Assembly: GCA_028289345.1 (NCBI GenBank)
Contig: JANQQL010000001.1
Location: 372,001-436,000, forward strand
Direction: 5' to 3'
Length of the DNA: 64,000 nt
DNA from: Planctomycetota bacterium
Lineage (GTDB): Bacteria; Planctomycetota; B15-G4; SIAN01
Under the pieces are notes generated by a model. It did no database searches, had not been told where the DNA came from, and worked only from the letters and a program-made list of their open reading frames with translations. The position numbers were made by a program, and so were the translations under genes. The first letter of the stretch is position 1. Each line of letters opens with the position of its first letter. This document shows positions 26,795 through 34,252 of the stretch, one piece after another.

Positions 26795-27988
26795 TCACGC
26801 GCCCCGCTGGAACTCCATCGCCAACCCCATGCCGCCACTGACGCACAGGGTGGCGACACCCCGGGCGGCCTCCCGGCGCTGCATCTCGTGGAGCAACGTG
26901 ACCACAATTCGCGCGCCAGTGCATCCGATGGGATGGCCCAGCGCGATGGATCCGCCGTTCACGTTCAGGCGATCTCGCGCAAAGTGCAACTCGCGGTCGC
27001 ACGCCAAGACTTGGGCCGCGAACGCCTCGTTCAGTTCCACCAGGTCGTAGTCCTCGAGCGTGCGACCGGTCCGGCGACAGAGTTCCTGCATCGCGGGCAC
27101 GGGACCAATGCCCATGATCGACGGGTCGACTCCCGCTGCCACGAAAGTGCCGAGAGTCGCCAGCGGCGTCAGGCCGCGCTTCCCGGCCTCGGCTTCGCTC
27201 ATCAGCAACAGCGCCGCGGCACCATCGGTGATGCCCGAGGAGTTGCCGGCATGCACGCTGCCGTCTTTGGCGAACACCGGCGGAAGCTTCGCCATTTTCT
27301 CGACCGTGACCCCGTCTCGCGGATGCTCGTCCGCCTCCACGGTTACGTCGCCCTTGCGCCCCGAAATGGTGAGCGGAGCGATCTCGTCTTGGAACTTCCC
27401 CGCTGCTCGAGCCTCCTGACACCGACGTTGGGTCTCGACCGCGTATTCGTCTTGTTCCTGCCGTGAGATCTCGTAGCGCTGGGCCAAAGTTTCCGCCGTG
27501 GCCCCCATGGGTTTCCCTGCCATCGGGCAATCGAACCCATCTTTGTACATCGCATCGACCACCTTCGCGTGGCCCAGTCGATAGCCCGTTCGAAACCCGT
27601 CCAGAAAGAACGGCAGACGACTCATGCTTTCGGTCCCGCCCGCGATCGCCACCGTCGCGTCACCACGACGAATGCTCTCGGCGGCAAGCTGAATCGATTT
27701 GAGTCCGGAGCCGCAGGCCATGTTTACCGTGTAGGCCGTGGCCGCTTCGGAAATGCCCGAGTGACAGAGCACTTGGCGTGCAACGTTTGGTCCGCCTCCC
27801 GCTTGACGCCCATTGCCGAAGATCAACTCCTGAACGTCCTGGGGGTCGACACTCGCGGCGTCCAAGACTGCTCGCACTGCATGGACCCCCATCTCGGCAG
27901 CGGTCAACGAGGACAGGCCTCCCAAGTACTTGCCAATGGGAGTGCGCAATGCATGGGTCACCACGACCGTTGAAGAAGGAGAGTTCAC
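26795..27988 (-). CDS. Thiolase (acetyl-CoA C-acyltransferase), second copy
   Basis: A 397-residue thiolase: Cys92 in NMACGSGLKSI, LVELNEAFAAQ, GHPIGCTG, and the C-terminal Cys in TLCVSGGMGLA. GTG 27988 overlaps the stop of the acyl-CoA dehydrogenase gene (GTGA), which indicates coupling. The overlap with that gene suggests it works in the C4 branch, while the other thiolase 3 kb downstream may differ in chain-length or in direction. The two proteins share motifs but are clearly divergent, so this is not a recent duplication. Confidence 0.9.
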   Translation of the reverse strand: MNSPSSTVVVTHALRTPIGKYLGGLSSLTAAEMGVHAVRAVLDAASVDPQDVQELIFGNGRQAGGGPNVARQVLCHSGISEAATAYTVNMACGSGLKSIQLAAESIRRGDATVAIAGGTESMSRLPFFLDGFRTGYRLGHAKVVDAMYKDGFDCPMAGKPMGATAETLAQRYEISRQEQDEYAVETQRRCQEARAAGKFQDEIAPLTISGRKGDVTVEADEHPRDGVTVEKMAKLPPVFAKDGSVHAGNSSGITDGAAALLLMSEAEAGKRGLTPLATLGTFVAAGVDPSIMGIGPVPAMQELCRRTGRTLEDYDLVELNEAFAAQVLACDRELHFARDRLNVNGGSIALGHPIGCTGARIVVTLLHEMQRREAARGVATLCVSGGMGLAMEFQRGA

Positions 27989-29109
27989 GCTTGCACTCCG
28001 TAGCTCATCAAAAGTTGCTCGGCGATGGAGACCCGTTGTTGCTCGTTGGCACCGAGCGCAAGGGGAAGCAGCTTGGCGTCGCGATAGGCCCGTTCGACGT
28101 GGTATTCCCGGGTGTACCCGTACCCGCCGAGAACCTGCACTGCGTCGAACCCGACGGACACCCCGGCCTCGGAGGCACTCGTCTTGGCCATGGCAGCCTC
28201 AACCGAGAAAGGCTGCCCCGCGTCCGCGCACTTGGCGGCGTGGTACACCAGATGGCGTGCCGACTGCAACCGAATCGCCATGTCCCCGAGTTTTGTTGCG
28301 ATCGCCTCGTGCTTGGCGATGGGAACCCCGAAGGTTTGCCGTTCGGAGGCAAAACGCGCCGCTCGCTCCAGAGCGTCCTGAGCCAGTCCTAAGGAAACGG
28401 CGGAGAAGACCACCTTGGCTCGGTTTTCGGTCACCGGCTCCTGAGACGAGTCCAGGCGCTGGTTCGATTCCACGGCACAAGATTGGAAGGTCACTGCCCT
28501 GACGTCGAACGAATGGAGTCCGAGTTTGTCTTCCGGGCTGCCCACGGAAACTCCCGCCGTGTCGGCGGGCACACCGAACCAGGCCGCGGGGGACTCTCCG
28601 TCGATTTGGGCGGGAACCAACAGCACACCCGCGTGACCGGCATTGGCAACCCAGGAAGCCTCTCCGTCGAGAACAAACCCGTCGCCCTCCGCTCGCGCCG
28701 AAAGGGTGCCCGATGGGGACAGCGCACAGCCACCGAGCTTCTCCCCCGACGCCAGGTCCGGCACATGAGCAGCGCGAAACTCCTCACTGCCGCGGTCCAC
28801 GAGCCCCATCGTTGCGAGCCCGACGTGGGTCGCCACCGTCATGGCCAACGAGCCCGAGGTGCGTGCGATTTCTTCGATGGCGAGAACCATCTGCAGCGCC
28901 GTCATGCCGACGCCCCCATGCTCCTCGGGAACCAGGAGACCAAGAATGCCCTGCTCGGCAAGCTCCTGAATCAGTGGGGCCGGGAAGTCGCGGTTTTCAT
29001 CGCGGGTCAGCTCTCCCGGAAGAACCTCCTCTTCGCAGAACTTACGAACGGTGTTCCGCAGGATGGTGTCTTCTTCCGAGAGTCCGATTCCGGAACCATC
29101 ATGCTCCAA
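27985..29109 (-). CDS. Acyl-CoA dehydrogenase homologue lacking the canonical catalytic Glu
   Basis: The three-part acyl-CoA dehydrogenase fold is clear: LVPEEHGGVGMTAL, then SLAMTVATHVGLA, ASERQTFGVPIAKHEAIATKL and the flavin region QVLGGYGYTREYHVERAYRDAKL. By eye, the base position (E-G-T-S in butyryl-CoA dehydrogenase) reads L352-G-A-N, and the alternative base position used in isovaleryl-CoA dehydrogenase is also not Glu. It may be inactive, may use another base, or may do a different reaction. TTG 29109 has AGGAGG upstream; its end overlaps the thiolase start. In a complete pathway it would oxidise butyryl-CoA to crotonyl-CoA. Confidence 0.82.
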   Translation of the reverse strand: MEHDGSGIGLSEEDTILRNTVRKFCEEEVLPGELTRDENRDFPAPLIQELAEQGILGLLVPEEHGGVGMTALQMVLAIEEIARTSGSLAMTVATHVGLATMGLVDRGSEEFRAAHVPDLASGEKLGGCALSPSGTLSARAEGDGFVLDGEASWVANAGHAGVLLVPAQIDGESPAAWFGVPADTAGVSVGSPEDKLGLHSFDVRAVTFQSCAVESNQRLDSSQEPVTENRAKVVFSAVSLGLAQDALERAARFASERQTFGVPIAKHEAIATKLGDMAIRLQSARHLVYHAAKCADAGQPFSVEAAMAKTSASEAGVSVGFDAVQVLGGYGYTREYHVERAYRDAKLLPLALGANEQQRVSIAEQLLMSYGVQA

Positions 29110-29113
29110 CGCC

Positions 29114-29440
29114 TCATCCCTCCTCTTTGCTCAGTGGTTCGTCCCGGTTGCTGGCAGCGCGTCGGCGGCGCTCCAATGCCGCCTCGATGCTCGGGGTGCT
29201 TCGATCCGAAGCATCCAAGAAGTCAGCGCTGCGCCCATCGCCAATCCAGCGCGTGAGAGCGTCACGAGAGAACTTCCACTCGCGGCCGACTTTGCGCCCT
29301 GGAATCTCGCCATCTCGCAACACCTTCTGCAGGGTTTTCGTCGAGATGCCCAGGAACCGAGCCGCCTCCGCGAAGTTGAGGATCTCCTTGTGCTCTGGCT
29401 GGGGGCCATCAAAGCCCGGGTCTACGTTTCGCGCATTCAC
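29114..29440 (-). CDS. Small helix-turn-helix (excisionase/MerR-like) DNA-binding protein
   Basis: A protein of 108 residues with a winged-helix core EILNFAEAARFLGISTKTLQ, then EIPGRKVGREWKFSRDALTRWI, the pattern of HTH_17/excisionase-family domains. The C-terminal 35 residues are basic and probably disordered. GTG 29440 overlaps the stop of the B12-binding gene by four bases (GTGA), and the acyl-CoA dehydrogenase follows after four bases, so it is made with the mutase components. It could be a cobalamin-linked or operon regulator; no binding site was identified. Confidence 0.8.
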   Translation of the reverse strand: MNARNVDPGFDGPQPEHKEILNFAEAARFLGISTKTLQKVLRDGEIPGRKVGREWKFSRDALTRWIGDGRSADFLDASDRSTPSIEAALERRRRAASNRDEPLSKEEG

Positions 29441-29862
29441 TGTCCGTCCTCCTCCGCCTCGCTCTTTCCGGGCAATCCGGAGAAGAACGACACGATTTCT
29501 TTCGTGTTCGCCCCTGGGCCGAACACACCCGCCACTCCCCCTTCTTCAAGCTCGCGACGGTCATCGTGAGGAATGATGCCCCCCACGATCACTCGGACAT
29601 GCCCGAGGCTCCGATCCTTCAACTCCTGCAGGACCCTCGGTACCAATGTGCGATGTGCGCCGGACAAGACGGACAGTCCGACCACATCCACATCTTCTTC
29701 CTCCGCCGCAGACGCAATCATCGCCGGTGTCTGCCGCAAGCCAGTGTAGATCACTTCGAACCCGGCATCCCGCAACGCGGAAGCGACGACCAAGACCCCG
29801 CGGTCGTGGCCATCCAACCCGGGTTTGGCAAGCAGGACTCGGAGCGGTGTCGTCGCCTTCAT
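29437..29862 (-). CDS. Stand-alone cobalamin-binding protein (methylmalonyl-CoA mutase C-terminal-domain type)
   Basis: A B12-binding Rossmann domain of 141 residues: KPGLDGHDRG with the cobalt-ligating His19, VVGLSVLSGAH and VIVGGIIPHDD. This is the pattern of the small subunit of split acyl-CoA mutases. ATG 29862 overlaps the IcmF stop (TGATG) and has GGAG upstream. Yet IcmF next to it already contains its own B12 domain, and no separate mutase barrel lacking a B12 domain is visible. It may serve a partner encoded elsewhere, or sense cobalamin together with the HTH protein encoded immediately after it. Confidence 0.88.
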   Translation of the reverse strand: MKATTPLRVLLAKPGLDGHDRGVLVVASALRDAGFEVIYTGLRQTPAMIASAAEEEDVDVVGLSVLSGAHRTLVPRVLQELKDRSLGHVRVIVGGIIPHDDRRELEEGGVAGVFGPGANTKEIVSFFSGLPGKSEAEEDGQ

Positions 29863-32800
29863 CAAAGACTCCGCCGGTACTGACCGCCGACTTCATAGAG
29901 AGCATGAGTGACCTGGCCGAGAGAGGCCACGCGAACACACTCCATGATCTCCGCGAACACATTGCCGCCCGCGATCGCCGTTTCTTGCAGGCGTTTCAGG
30001 GCAGCCGGCGCCTCCTTGGCGTGACTCGCCTGGAAGCTTCGCAAGCGAGCGATTTGCTCATCCTTTTCTTCGGTGGTTGCTCGAGCCAACTCCACGTCGG
30101 GTTGTTCGGGGCCGCTTTCGGCGTCTTCGTGGCGCTCGAAGCAGTTCACTCCGACCACCGGCAACTCGCCAGAATCCTTCTTGGTTTCGTAGAGCAACGA
30201 CTCTTCTTGAATGCGACCGCGTTGGTAGTGGGTTTCCATGGCTCCCAGAACCCCGCCGCGATCGTTCAATCGCTGAAATTCTTCGAGAACCGCGGCTTCC
30301 ACCAGATCTGTCAGGTAGTTGGACAGGAACGAGCCCTGCAGCGGATTCTCGTTGCGAGCAACCCCCAGCTCCTTGCTGATGATCATCTGAATGGCCATGG
30401 CCCGACGCACCGACTGTTCGGTCGGCGTGGTGATGGCTTCGTCGTAAGCGTTGGTGTGCAGCGAATTGCAGTTGTCGTTCACCGCCATCAACGCTTGCAG
30501 CGTCGTCCGGATGTCGTTGAAGTCGATTTCCATCGCATGCAACGAGCGGCCGGAAGTCTGAATGTGGTACTTGAAGCGCTGACTTCGATCGTTGGCTCCG
30601 TAGAGTTCGCGCATCGCCACTGCCCAAACCCGCCGGGCCACTCGTCCCAACACCGAGTACTCGGGATCCAGACCGTTTGAAAAGAAGAACGAGAGATTGC
30701 GCGCGAAGTCGTCGATCTGCAACCCGCGAGACAGATAGTACTCGACGTAGGTGAAGCCGTTGGCCAGGGTGAATGCGAGCTGGGAAATCGGATTCGCCCC
30801 GGCTTCCGCGATGTGGTAGCCGGACACGGACACCGAATAGAAGTTTCGCACATGGTGGTTGGTGAAGTACTCCTGGATGTCCCCCATGAGCTTCAGGGCA
30901 AAGTCCACCGCGAACAGGCAAGTGTTCTGGGCCTGATCTTCTTTCAGGATATCCGCCTGCACCGTGCCCCGAACGACGTGCAGAGTCTGCTCCTTGGTGC
31001 GTTCCCGCTCCGCCTCAGTGAGAGCTCGCCCGAGTTCGCGCTCGCGCCGTTCCACCTGCTGATCGATGGCCGTGTTGAGGAAGAACGCCAAGACGATTGG
31101 CGCGGGCCCGTTGATGGTCATCGACACCGAGGTGTTCCGGTCACACAAGTCGAAGCCTTCCATCAGCACCTTCATGTCATCCAAGGTGCAAATGGAGACG
31201 CCGCCCTCCCCGATCTTTCCGTAGATGTCCGGCCGCTCGTCCGGGTCTTCGCCGTAGAGCGTCACGGAGTCGAACGCCACCGACAAGCGCTTGGCCGTGT
31301 CGTGACGGGACAAGTAATGGAAACGCCGGTTGGTTCGCGCCGGGCCACCTTCGCCGGCGAACTGACGGCGCGGATCCTCGTCCGCACGCCGGAAGGGATA
31401 CACGCCGGCGGTGTACGGGAAGTGCCCCGGCAGGTTCTCCCCTCGAAGGAAGCGATACAGATCGCCGTCATCGGTGAGCTGAGGCAAGGCGATCTTTGGA
31501 ATTTTGGAGCCCGACAAAGACTCCTGAAACAGCGTCACATGGTGCTTGCGATCGCGCACCGAGTAGACGTATTCCTCGCCCTGGTACTGCTCGAACTCCT
31601 GGCGAATCGTCTCGAGAGCCTGTTTGGCTTCGGGAGGAATGCGCTGTCGGACCTCATCGATGGTTTGCTCGAGCGGTGCCGTGTCGGCGCCGGTGTCGTT
31701 CAAATGCGCCTGACTTCGTGCCAATGCCTGAAGGGTCGACAGCTCGGCGGCGTCCTTCTGAGTCGCGTCGTGGTAAGACTCCACGCACCGGGCAATCTCT
31801 CCCAGGTAACCGGTTCGGTCGGTGGGAAGAATGCGCGTCAAGCGTTCTGGGGGCTCGGGAAGATCTTGAACTTCCGCAAACAAGCCGAAGCCGTCTTTCA
31901 ACGACAGGGCCATGGCATCGAACAAACGTCGAACTCCGGCGTCGTTGAAGTGACTGGCAACGGTGCCATAGACCGGCAGGCTCTCTTCGCTGACATGAGG
32001 AAGATCGCGGTTGCGTCGCAACTGCCGGCGGACGTCCCGCAATGCATCTTCGGCTCCGCGGCGCTCGAACTTGTTGATGGCCACGAAGTCGGCCAAGTCG
32101 AGCATGTCGATCTTTTCGAGCTGGCTCGGGGCGCCGAACTCGGGAGTCATCACGTACAGGGTCTGATCGGCGAATTCGGTGATTGCCGCGTCTCCCTGGC
32201 CGATCCCGCTGGTCTCGACGATGATCAAGTCGAACCCACGCGCCTCCAACTCCGCAAGCGCGCCCTCCAGAGCCGAGGTCACTTCCCGGCCGGCGGCTCG
32301 CGTCGCCAAGCTGCGCACGAACACTTGTTCCCGATTCGCCGCGTTCAGGCGGATGCGGTCCGCGAGGAGGGCGCCGCCCGTGGACCGCTTGGTGGGGTCC
32401 ACCAACAACAGCCCGATCTTCATTTGCGGAGCAGCCAAACCCATCCAACGAATCAGCTCGTCCAGAAGGCTCGACTTGCCGGCACCGCCGGTTCCCGTGA
32501 CCCCAAGGACGGGAACCTTGCCTTGCCGTTTGACGACTTCCTGACCACGAGCCACGGCCCGTTCCACACCGGTGATCGCACGCGCGGTGTGTGCCGCCGA
32601 CAGAGCGGCGTCATCCAGCTCGTGGTCCGAAGGGTCGAACCGACAGCGCCCGGTCATGTCCGCAGCGATCCCGGCGATGCCGATCTTGCGACCGTCTTCC
32701 GGCGAATAGATGCGCTCGACGCCGTAGTCTTCGAGCTGGCGGATCTCCCGCGGGACGATGACTCCTCCGCCGCCCCCGAACACCTTGATGTGTCCGGCTC

Positions 32801-33101
32801 CTCGCTCTCGCAGTAGATCGATGATGTAGCGGAAGAACTCGTTGTGACCGCCTTGGTAAGACGAGATCGCGATGCCTTGCACATCCTCTTGGATCGCGGC
32901 ATTGACGATCTCTGCCGCCGAACGGTTGTGGCCGAGGTGAATCACCTCCGCCCCATTCTTCATCAACAAGCGGCGAATGATGTTGATCGAGGCATCATGA
33001 CCGTCGAACAACGCGGCGGATGTGACCAAGCGAACCGGGACCTCGGTTCGTGCCGCCAAGTCTTTGCCCGGATCGACTGCCGCGGACGAGTGTAGGTTCA
33101 T
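29862..33101 (-). CDS. icmF: Fused isobutyryl-CoA mutase IcmF (B12 domain - G domain - mutase barrel)
   Basis: About 1079 residues in the IcmF order. The B12 domain (1-145) has FDGHDASINIIRRLL with cobalt ligand His35, SSYQGG and FGGGGG. A MeaB-type G domain follows, with P-loop GVTGTGGAGKSS at 200-211, VDPTKRSTGGALL, ETSGIGQGD and NKFE. The mutase TIM barrel fills the rest. The two substrate-selecting positions carry Phe581 (RRQFAGEG) and Gln725 (ILKEDQAQNT), where methylmalonyl-CoA mutases carry Tyr and Arg, so isobutyryl-CoA/butyryl-CoA is the likely pair. ATG 33101 overlaps the meaB stop (ATGA) and has GGGAGG upstream. It probably acts in the cytosol to feed valine-derived carbon into C4 beta-oxidation. 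Confidence 0.93.
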   Translation of the reverse strand: MNLHSSAAVDPGKDLAARTEVPVRLVTSAALFDGHDASINIIRRLLMKNGAEVIHLGHNRSAAEIVNAAIQEDVQGIAISSYQGGHNEFFRYIIDLLRERGAGHIKVFGGGGGVIVPREIRQLEDYGVERIYSPEDGRKIGIAGIAADMTGRCRFDPSDHELDDAALSAAHTARAITGVERAVARGQEVVKRQGKVPVLGVTGTGGAGKSSLLDELIRWMGLAAPQMKIGLLLVDPTKRSTGGALLADRIRLNAANREQVFVRSLATRAAGREVTSALEGALAELEARGFDLIIVETSGIGQGDAAITEFADQTLYVMTPEFGAPSQLEKIDMLDLADFVAINKFERRGAEDALRDVRRQLRRNRDLPHVSEESLPVYGTVASHFNDAGVRRLFDAMALSLKDGFGLFAEVQDLPEPPERLTRILPTDRTGYLGEIARCVESYHDATQKDAAELSTLQALARSQAHLNDTGADTAPLEQTIDEVRQRIPPEAKQALETIRQEFEQYQGEEYVYSVRDRKHHVTLFQESLSGSKIPKIALPQLTDDGDLYRFLRGENLPGHFPYTAGVYPFRRADEDPRRQFAGEGGPARTNRRFHYLSRHDTAKRLSVAFDSVTLYGEDPDERPDIYGKIGEGGVSICTLDDMKVLMEGFDLCDRNTSVSMTINGPAPIVLAFFLNTAIDQQVERRERELGRALTEAERERTKEQTLHVVRGTVQADILKEDQAQNTCLFAVDFALKLMGDIQEYFTNHHVRNFYSVSVSGYHIAEAGANPISQLAFTLANGFTYVEYYLSRGLQIDDFARNLSFFFSNGLDPEYSVLGRVARRVWAVAMRELYGANDRSQRFKYHIQTSGRSLHAMEIDFNDIRTTLQALMAVNDNCNSLHTNAYDEAITTPTEQSVRRAMAIQMIISKELGVARNENPLQGSFLSNYLTDLVEAAVLEEFQRLNDRGGVLGAMETHYQRGRIQEESLLYETKKDSGELPVVGVNCFERHEDAESGPEQPDVELARATTEEKDEQIARLRSFQASHAKEAPAALKRLQETAIAGGNVFAEIMECVRVASLGQVTHALYEVGGQYRRSL

Positions 33102-34072
33102 GGGTTCCCTCCCTCGGGAGCGGCCGGCAGCATCCGCGTCAGCAAACCGTTCGCCATGGCATGCGGAGAAACTCCGCTCCAATCGCAATCGGCGTGAAAC
33201 TCCTTGCGCAACTCCACCGTCAATCGCTCCTCCAGGATCCGCAGAGCGATTCCTTGCACGCGGTGCTCAAAGCGGTTCCGCTTGCGACGCGCCCACTGAT
33301 CCGATTGCTTCCCTTGCGAGGCTCGCGAAGCCAACTCCTGGGACAGTTCCGCGAGTCCGACTCCTTGCAGCGCAGACACCTGGAGAACCGGGGGAGGATT
33401 TCCATGTCCTTCCGACCGGAGTTCGAGGGCATATCGGATGGTGTCTTCGGCACGGTCTGCGCCAGGAATATCGCACTTACTTATAACGAAGATGTCCCCC
33501 ACCTCCATCAGACCAGCTTTCATGGCCTGGACGTGATCCCCGCTTTCCGGAGCGACCACGACGACCGTCAGGTCCGCGGCGTGCGAGACTTCCACCTCGC
33601 TTTGCCCGGCACCGACAGCCTCGACCAAAAGCCATTCGAATCCGAACGCGTCGAGCAGATCGAGCTGGTCGTGAACTGCACCGGAAAGTCCGCCCGCGAT
33701 GCCGCGGTTCCCGACCGACCGGAAAAACAGGCCAGGGTCGGGTTCCGGGGCCGACAGACGGACCCGATCGCCAAGCAGTGCTCCCCCGCTGCGCTCGCTG
33801 CTGGGGTCCGTGGCCAGGACCGCCACGGTGCTCCCTTCAGAGCGGAGCTGTCGGGACAAGCCATCCACGAGAGTGCTTTTTCCGACCCCCGGTGACCCGG
33901 TGATGCCGATTCGCCAGGCCTCTTGCTGGGCATCCCTGACCCGGTCGGCCACGGATAGGAACCGGGATGGTTCGGACTCCGCAATTGTCAGGAGTCGCGC
34001 CAGAGCACCCCGATCGCCTTTCCGCAACCGATCGAAGAGCTCTCCCGCATCCATCCGGTGTCGGTTCGCCAT
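33098..34072 (-). CDS. meaB: MeaB/ArgK-type GTPase chaperone of B12-dependent mutase
   Basis: A SIMIBI-class GTPase of 324 residues: P-loop GITGSPGVGKSTL, ATDPSSERSGGALLGDRVRL, VEAVGAGQSEVEV, PESGDHVQAMKAGLMEVGD, and SKCD in place of the usual NKAD. MeaB gates cobalamin loading and protects mutases from inactivation. It is the first gene of the operon, overlapping icmF by four bases. IcmF has its own fused G domain, so a second, free chaperone is unexpected and may serve another mutase. The start ATG 34072 faces the divergent membrane-protein gene. Confidence 0.92.
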   Translation of the reverse strand: MANRHRMDAGELFDRLRKGDRGALARLLTIAESEPSRFLSVADRVRDAQQEAWRIGITGSPGVGKSTLVDGLSRQLRSEGSTVAVLATDPSSERSGGALLGDRVRLSAPEPDPGLFFRSVGNRGIAGGLSGAVHDQLDLLDAFGFEWLLVEAVGAGQSEVEVSHAADLTVVVVAPESGDHVQAMKAGLMEVGDIFVISKCDIPGADRAEDTIRYALELRSEGHGNPPPVLQVSALQGVGLAELSQELASRASQGKQSDQWARRKRNRFEHRVQGIALRILEERLTVELRKEFHADCDWSGVSPHAMANGLLTRMLPAAPEGGNP

Positions 34073-34140
34073 GCTCCCATCCTACCCGGGCGCCGGCTCC
34101 GGGCAGAAACTCGTTCCGGGCCCTCCTAATTCTCTCGCAA

Positions 34141-34153
34141 GTGAATGATTCAC
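34141..34153. promoter_or_regulatory. Candidate operator palindrome in the divergent meaB / membrane-protein spacer
   Basis: GTGAATGATTCAC is a perfect 6-bp inverted repeat around one base, and a TATAAA lies at 34161-34166, in the 180-base spacer between divergent genes. The position suits a regulator-binding site next to a promoter, but no second copy was seen. Confidence 0.35.
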
Positions 34154-34252
34154 AAGGCCTTATAAACAGCACGCGAGAGCTTCCGCGGCCCCCGAAAACG
34201 CGACCATCCAACGGCACTTCCGGAAACAAAGACGCTCGGCTTACGCACCACT

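Noticed and set aside
29862..33101. Methylmalonyl-CoA mutase
   Set aside because: The two substrate-selecting positions are Phe and Gln and the three-domain fusion order is that of IcmF.
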